Assembly: GCA_005503215.1 (NCBI GenBank)
Contig: SCNS01000006.1
Span: forward strand, 146,131 to 210,130
Direction of reading: 5' to 3'
DNA: 64,000 nucleotides
Source: Sphingomonadaceae bacterium 3R27C6
GTDB taxonomy: Bacteria; Pseudomonadota; Alphaproteobacteria; Sphingomonadales; Sphingomonadaceae
The notes under the pieces were generated by a model, which saw only the letters and a list, made by a program, of their open reading frames with translations, was not told where the DNA came from and ran no database searches. Below are positions 62,152 to 64,000 of the stretch, piece by piece. The position numbers were made by a program, and so were the translations under genes. How positions within the stretch are numbered: position 1 is the stretch's first letter; each line of letters opens with the position of its first letter.

Positions 62152-63971
62152 TCGATGTCGAACAATCCAGCGAGCTGCTCGACCATCGTCCCGCCCAGCT
62201 GCTCGGCGTCCATGATCGTCACCGCGCGGCTGTAATAGCGCGTCACGTCGTGCCCGATGCCGATCGCGCACAGCTCGACCGGCGAGCGGTTCTCGATCCA
62301 GTCGATCACCTGGCGCAGATGCTGGTCGAGATAGGCGCCGTGGTTGACCGACAAGGTGCTGTCGTCGACCGGCGCGCCGTCCGAGATCACCATCAGGATC
62401 TTGCGTTCTTCGGGGCGGCCGATGATGCGGCTGTGCGCCCACGTCAACGCTTCGCCGTCGATATTTTCCTTGAGCAGCCCTTCGCGCATCATCAGCCCGA
62501 GCGACTTGCGCGCGCGGCGATAGGGTTCGTCAGCGGGCTTGTAGATGATGTGGCGCAGATCGTTGAGGCGGCCGGGGTGCGCGGGGCGGCCGGCGGCGAG
62601 CCAGTCCTCGCGGCTCTGCCCGCCCTTCCACGTCCGCGTCGTGAAGCCGAGGATTTCGGTCTTCACGCCGCAGCGTTCGAGCGTGCGCGCGAGGATGTCG
62701 GCGCTGATCGCGGCAATGCTGATCGGGCGCCCGCGCATCGACCCCGAATTGTCGATCAGCAAGGTGACGACGGTGTCGCGGAAGTCGGTATCGCGCTCGA
62801 TCTTATACGACAGCGACTGGCCGGGCGAGACGATGACGCGTGCGAGGCGCGCGGCGTCGAGCTGGCCTTCCTCCTGATCGAAATCCCACGCGCGGTTCTG
62901 CTGCGCCATCAGGCGGCGCTGCAGCCGGTTGGCGAGCTTGGTCACCGCGCCCTGCAGATGCGTCATCTGCTGGTCGAGATAGGCGCGCAGCCGCGTCAGC
63001 TCGTCGGCATCGCACAGCTCGGTCGCGAGGATGATCTCGTCATGCTTTTCGGTGAAGCGCAGATAGTTGAAATCGGGAATGTCGCTCGGCAGGCGGTTCG
63101 GCCGCACGGGCAGCATGCCCTCGTCGCCTTCGCCGCCCATTTCGGGCTCGCCGTCGGCTTCCATTTCCTGCGCGTCGGGGTCGCTGTCGCCGTCGTCGGC
63201 CTGATCGCCCGCCATTTCGGCGCGCGCGTCGACCTGGCTCTCACCGGCGCCGCCGTCTTCGCTTTCCTGCTCTTCCTGGCTTTCCTCGGCCTCGGTCTCG
63301 TCCTGCTCGCCGCCGTCCTCGCTGCCTTCCTCGAGCGGCTCGTCGCTCTGGATCAGGTCGAGGTGGCGGAGCGCGAGCTTCGCGGTTTCGGCAAAGGCGG
63401 CCTGATCGTCGAGCAGCATCGACAAGGCGGTGAGGTCGCCGCCCGCCTCGTTGGTGATCCACTCGCGCACCAGCGACAGCCCGGTCTCGGTTCCCTGCGG
63501 CGCCTGCTCGCCGGTCAGCGCCTCGCGCAGCATCAGCTCGAGCGCGCTCGACATCGGCACATCCTCGCGGCCCTGCGCGCGGCTGATCGGGTCGCTGCGC
63601 ATCCGCATCGCGAGGCTGGCCGACAGGTTGCTGCGCATCCCGTTCATATGGCGCGCGCCGAGCGCTTCGATCCGCGCGCGCTCCATCGCGTCGAACGCGG
63701 CGGCGGCGATCGGATCGGCGGGGCGCGCCGCGGCGTGCAGCTTCTCGCTGTGATGCTTCATCCGCAAAGCATAGGAATCGGCAAAACCCCGCGCCTCGGC
63801 GACCTGATCGGCGGGCAGCGTGCGCGACGGGGTCGGGACCTTGATCGCCTTGCCGATCTGCGCCGGCGCGTCGGCGGTAAAGCCGACCTCGACCTCGGCA
63901 TCGCGCGTCACCGCGCGCGCGACGCTCGACAGCGCGGCCTTGAAATCGTCGAGGGGAGATTGGGCAGACAT
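62148..63971 (-). CDS. cobT: Cobaltochelatase subunit CobT
   Basis: A 607-aa CobT, the VWA-domain subunit of the aerobic cobaltochelatase (CobN, CobS, CobT) that inserts cobalt into hydrogenobyrinic diamide. An acidic linker rich in Asp and Glu at about residues 210-280 is typical. The MIDAS motif is DNSGSMRG near residue 405, and the C-terminal domain has [17 protein letters not shown] and [13 protein letters not shown]. CobS and CobN are not in the window. The last 29 bases of the window after its start show no gene. Confidence 0.93.
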   Translation of the reverse strand: MSAQSPLDDFKAALSSVARAVTRDAEVEVGFTADAPAQIGKAIKVPTPSRTLPADQVAEARGFADSYALRMKHHSEKLHAAARPADPIAAAAFDAMERARIEALGARHMNGMRSNLSASLAMRMRSDPISRAQGREDVPMSSALELMLREALTGEQAPQGTETGLSLVREWITNEAGGDLTALSMLLDDQAAFAETAKLALRHLDLIQSDEPLEEGSEDGGEQDETEAEESQEEQESEDGGAGESQVDARAEMAGDQADDGDSDPDAQEMEADGEPEMGGEGDEGMLPVRPNRLPSDIPDFNYLRFTEKHDEIILATELCDADELTRLRAYLDQQMTHLQGAVTKLANRLQRRLMAQQNRAWDFDQEEGQLDAARLARVIVSPGQSLSYKIERDTDFRDTVVTLLIDNSGSMRGRPISIAAISADILARTLERCGVKTEILGFTTRTWKGGQSREDWLAAGRPAHPGRLNDLRHIIYKPADEPYRRARKSLGLMMREGLLKENIDGEALTWAHSRIIGRPEERKILMVISDGAPVDDSTLSVNHGAYLDQHLRQVIDWIENRSPVELCAIGIGHDVTRYYSRAVTIMDAEQLGGTMVEQLAGLFDID

Positions 63972-64000
63972 TTCGAGTCGGCTCTAACCAGCTTTGGGTG

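Noticed and set aside
1..64000. CRISPR arrays, tRNA or rRNA genes
   Set aside because: No regularly spaced repeats, cloverleaf-like sequences or rRNA signatures were seen on reading through.

Overview
The window is high-GC DNA from an alphaproteobacterium, most likely a sphingomonad (Sphingopyxis/Sphingomonas type). This is inferred from the three large TonB-dependent receptors with VVTAQR/VVTAPR-type N-termini, the density of secreted peptidases, the CobT cobaltochelatase and the short intergenic GC palindromes. No rRNA, tRNA or CRISPR array was seen.

Region 1 (1-11.8 kb, minus strand) is a tightly packed operon led by a TonB-dependent receptor with an N-terminal STN domain. It continues with an SbmA/BacA-like ABC transporter, TldE, TldD, a thioredoxin, an unknown 295-aa protein, an M3 oligopeptidase and the start of a Cds1-like cysteine desulfhydrase that leaves the window. 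Four-base ATGA overlaps link several of the genes, and a LysR-type regulator lies upstream. Read together the genes look like a full route for a cysteine-containing or otherwise protected peptide: outer-membrane uptake, inner-membrane uptake, opening by TldD/E, disulfide reduction, proteolysis and cysteine breakdown. This is the best candidate for an undescribed system here.

Region 2 (11.8-13.1 kb) is a mobile-element graveyard. It holds a 251-bp element bounded by 24-bp inverted repeats, an istB (IS21) fragment and an internally deleted IS110-type transposase.

Region 3 (13.1-35.5 kb) is a second peptide/amide catabolic island. TetR, an acyl-CoA ligase and LysR face left; facing right are an M28 peptidase, a YtcJ-like amidohydrolase, a TonB receptor, a WD40-amidohydrolase fusion, a DPP IV-like peptidase, D-serine dehydratase, a second acyl-CoA ligase, a prolyl oligopeptidase and a CocE-type hydrolase. 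Nearly all the hydrolases carry export signals, while the D-serine dehydratase and the ligases are cytosolic. An N-acylated peptide containing D-serine would fit, but the substrate is inferred.

Region 4 (35.7-49.2 kb) holds an SRPBCC protein, a partial F-type conjugation operon (dsbC-like, traA, L, E, K, B, a DNA methyltransferase, traV, C, two small membrane genes, traW) that stops after traW, XRE and AlpA-like regulators, and a tyrosine integrase next to the 3' end of guaA, a known island integration site. No second attachment copy was found, so the left end of the island is unresolved.

Region 5 (49.2-64 kb) looks like chromosomal backbone: guaA, a TonB receptor with a Gly/Arg-rich insert, a glycosyltransferase with an LpxH-like phosphoesterase, an aldehyde dehydrogenase with an acetolactate-synthase-like enzyme, two related exported proteins, a YbjQ-like protein, a cupin with a divergent LysR, and cobT.
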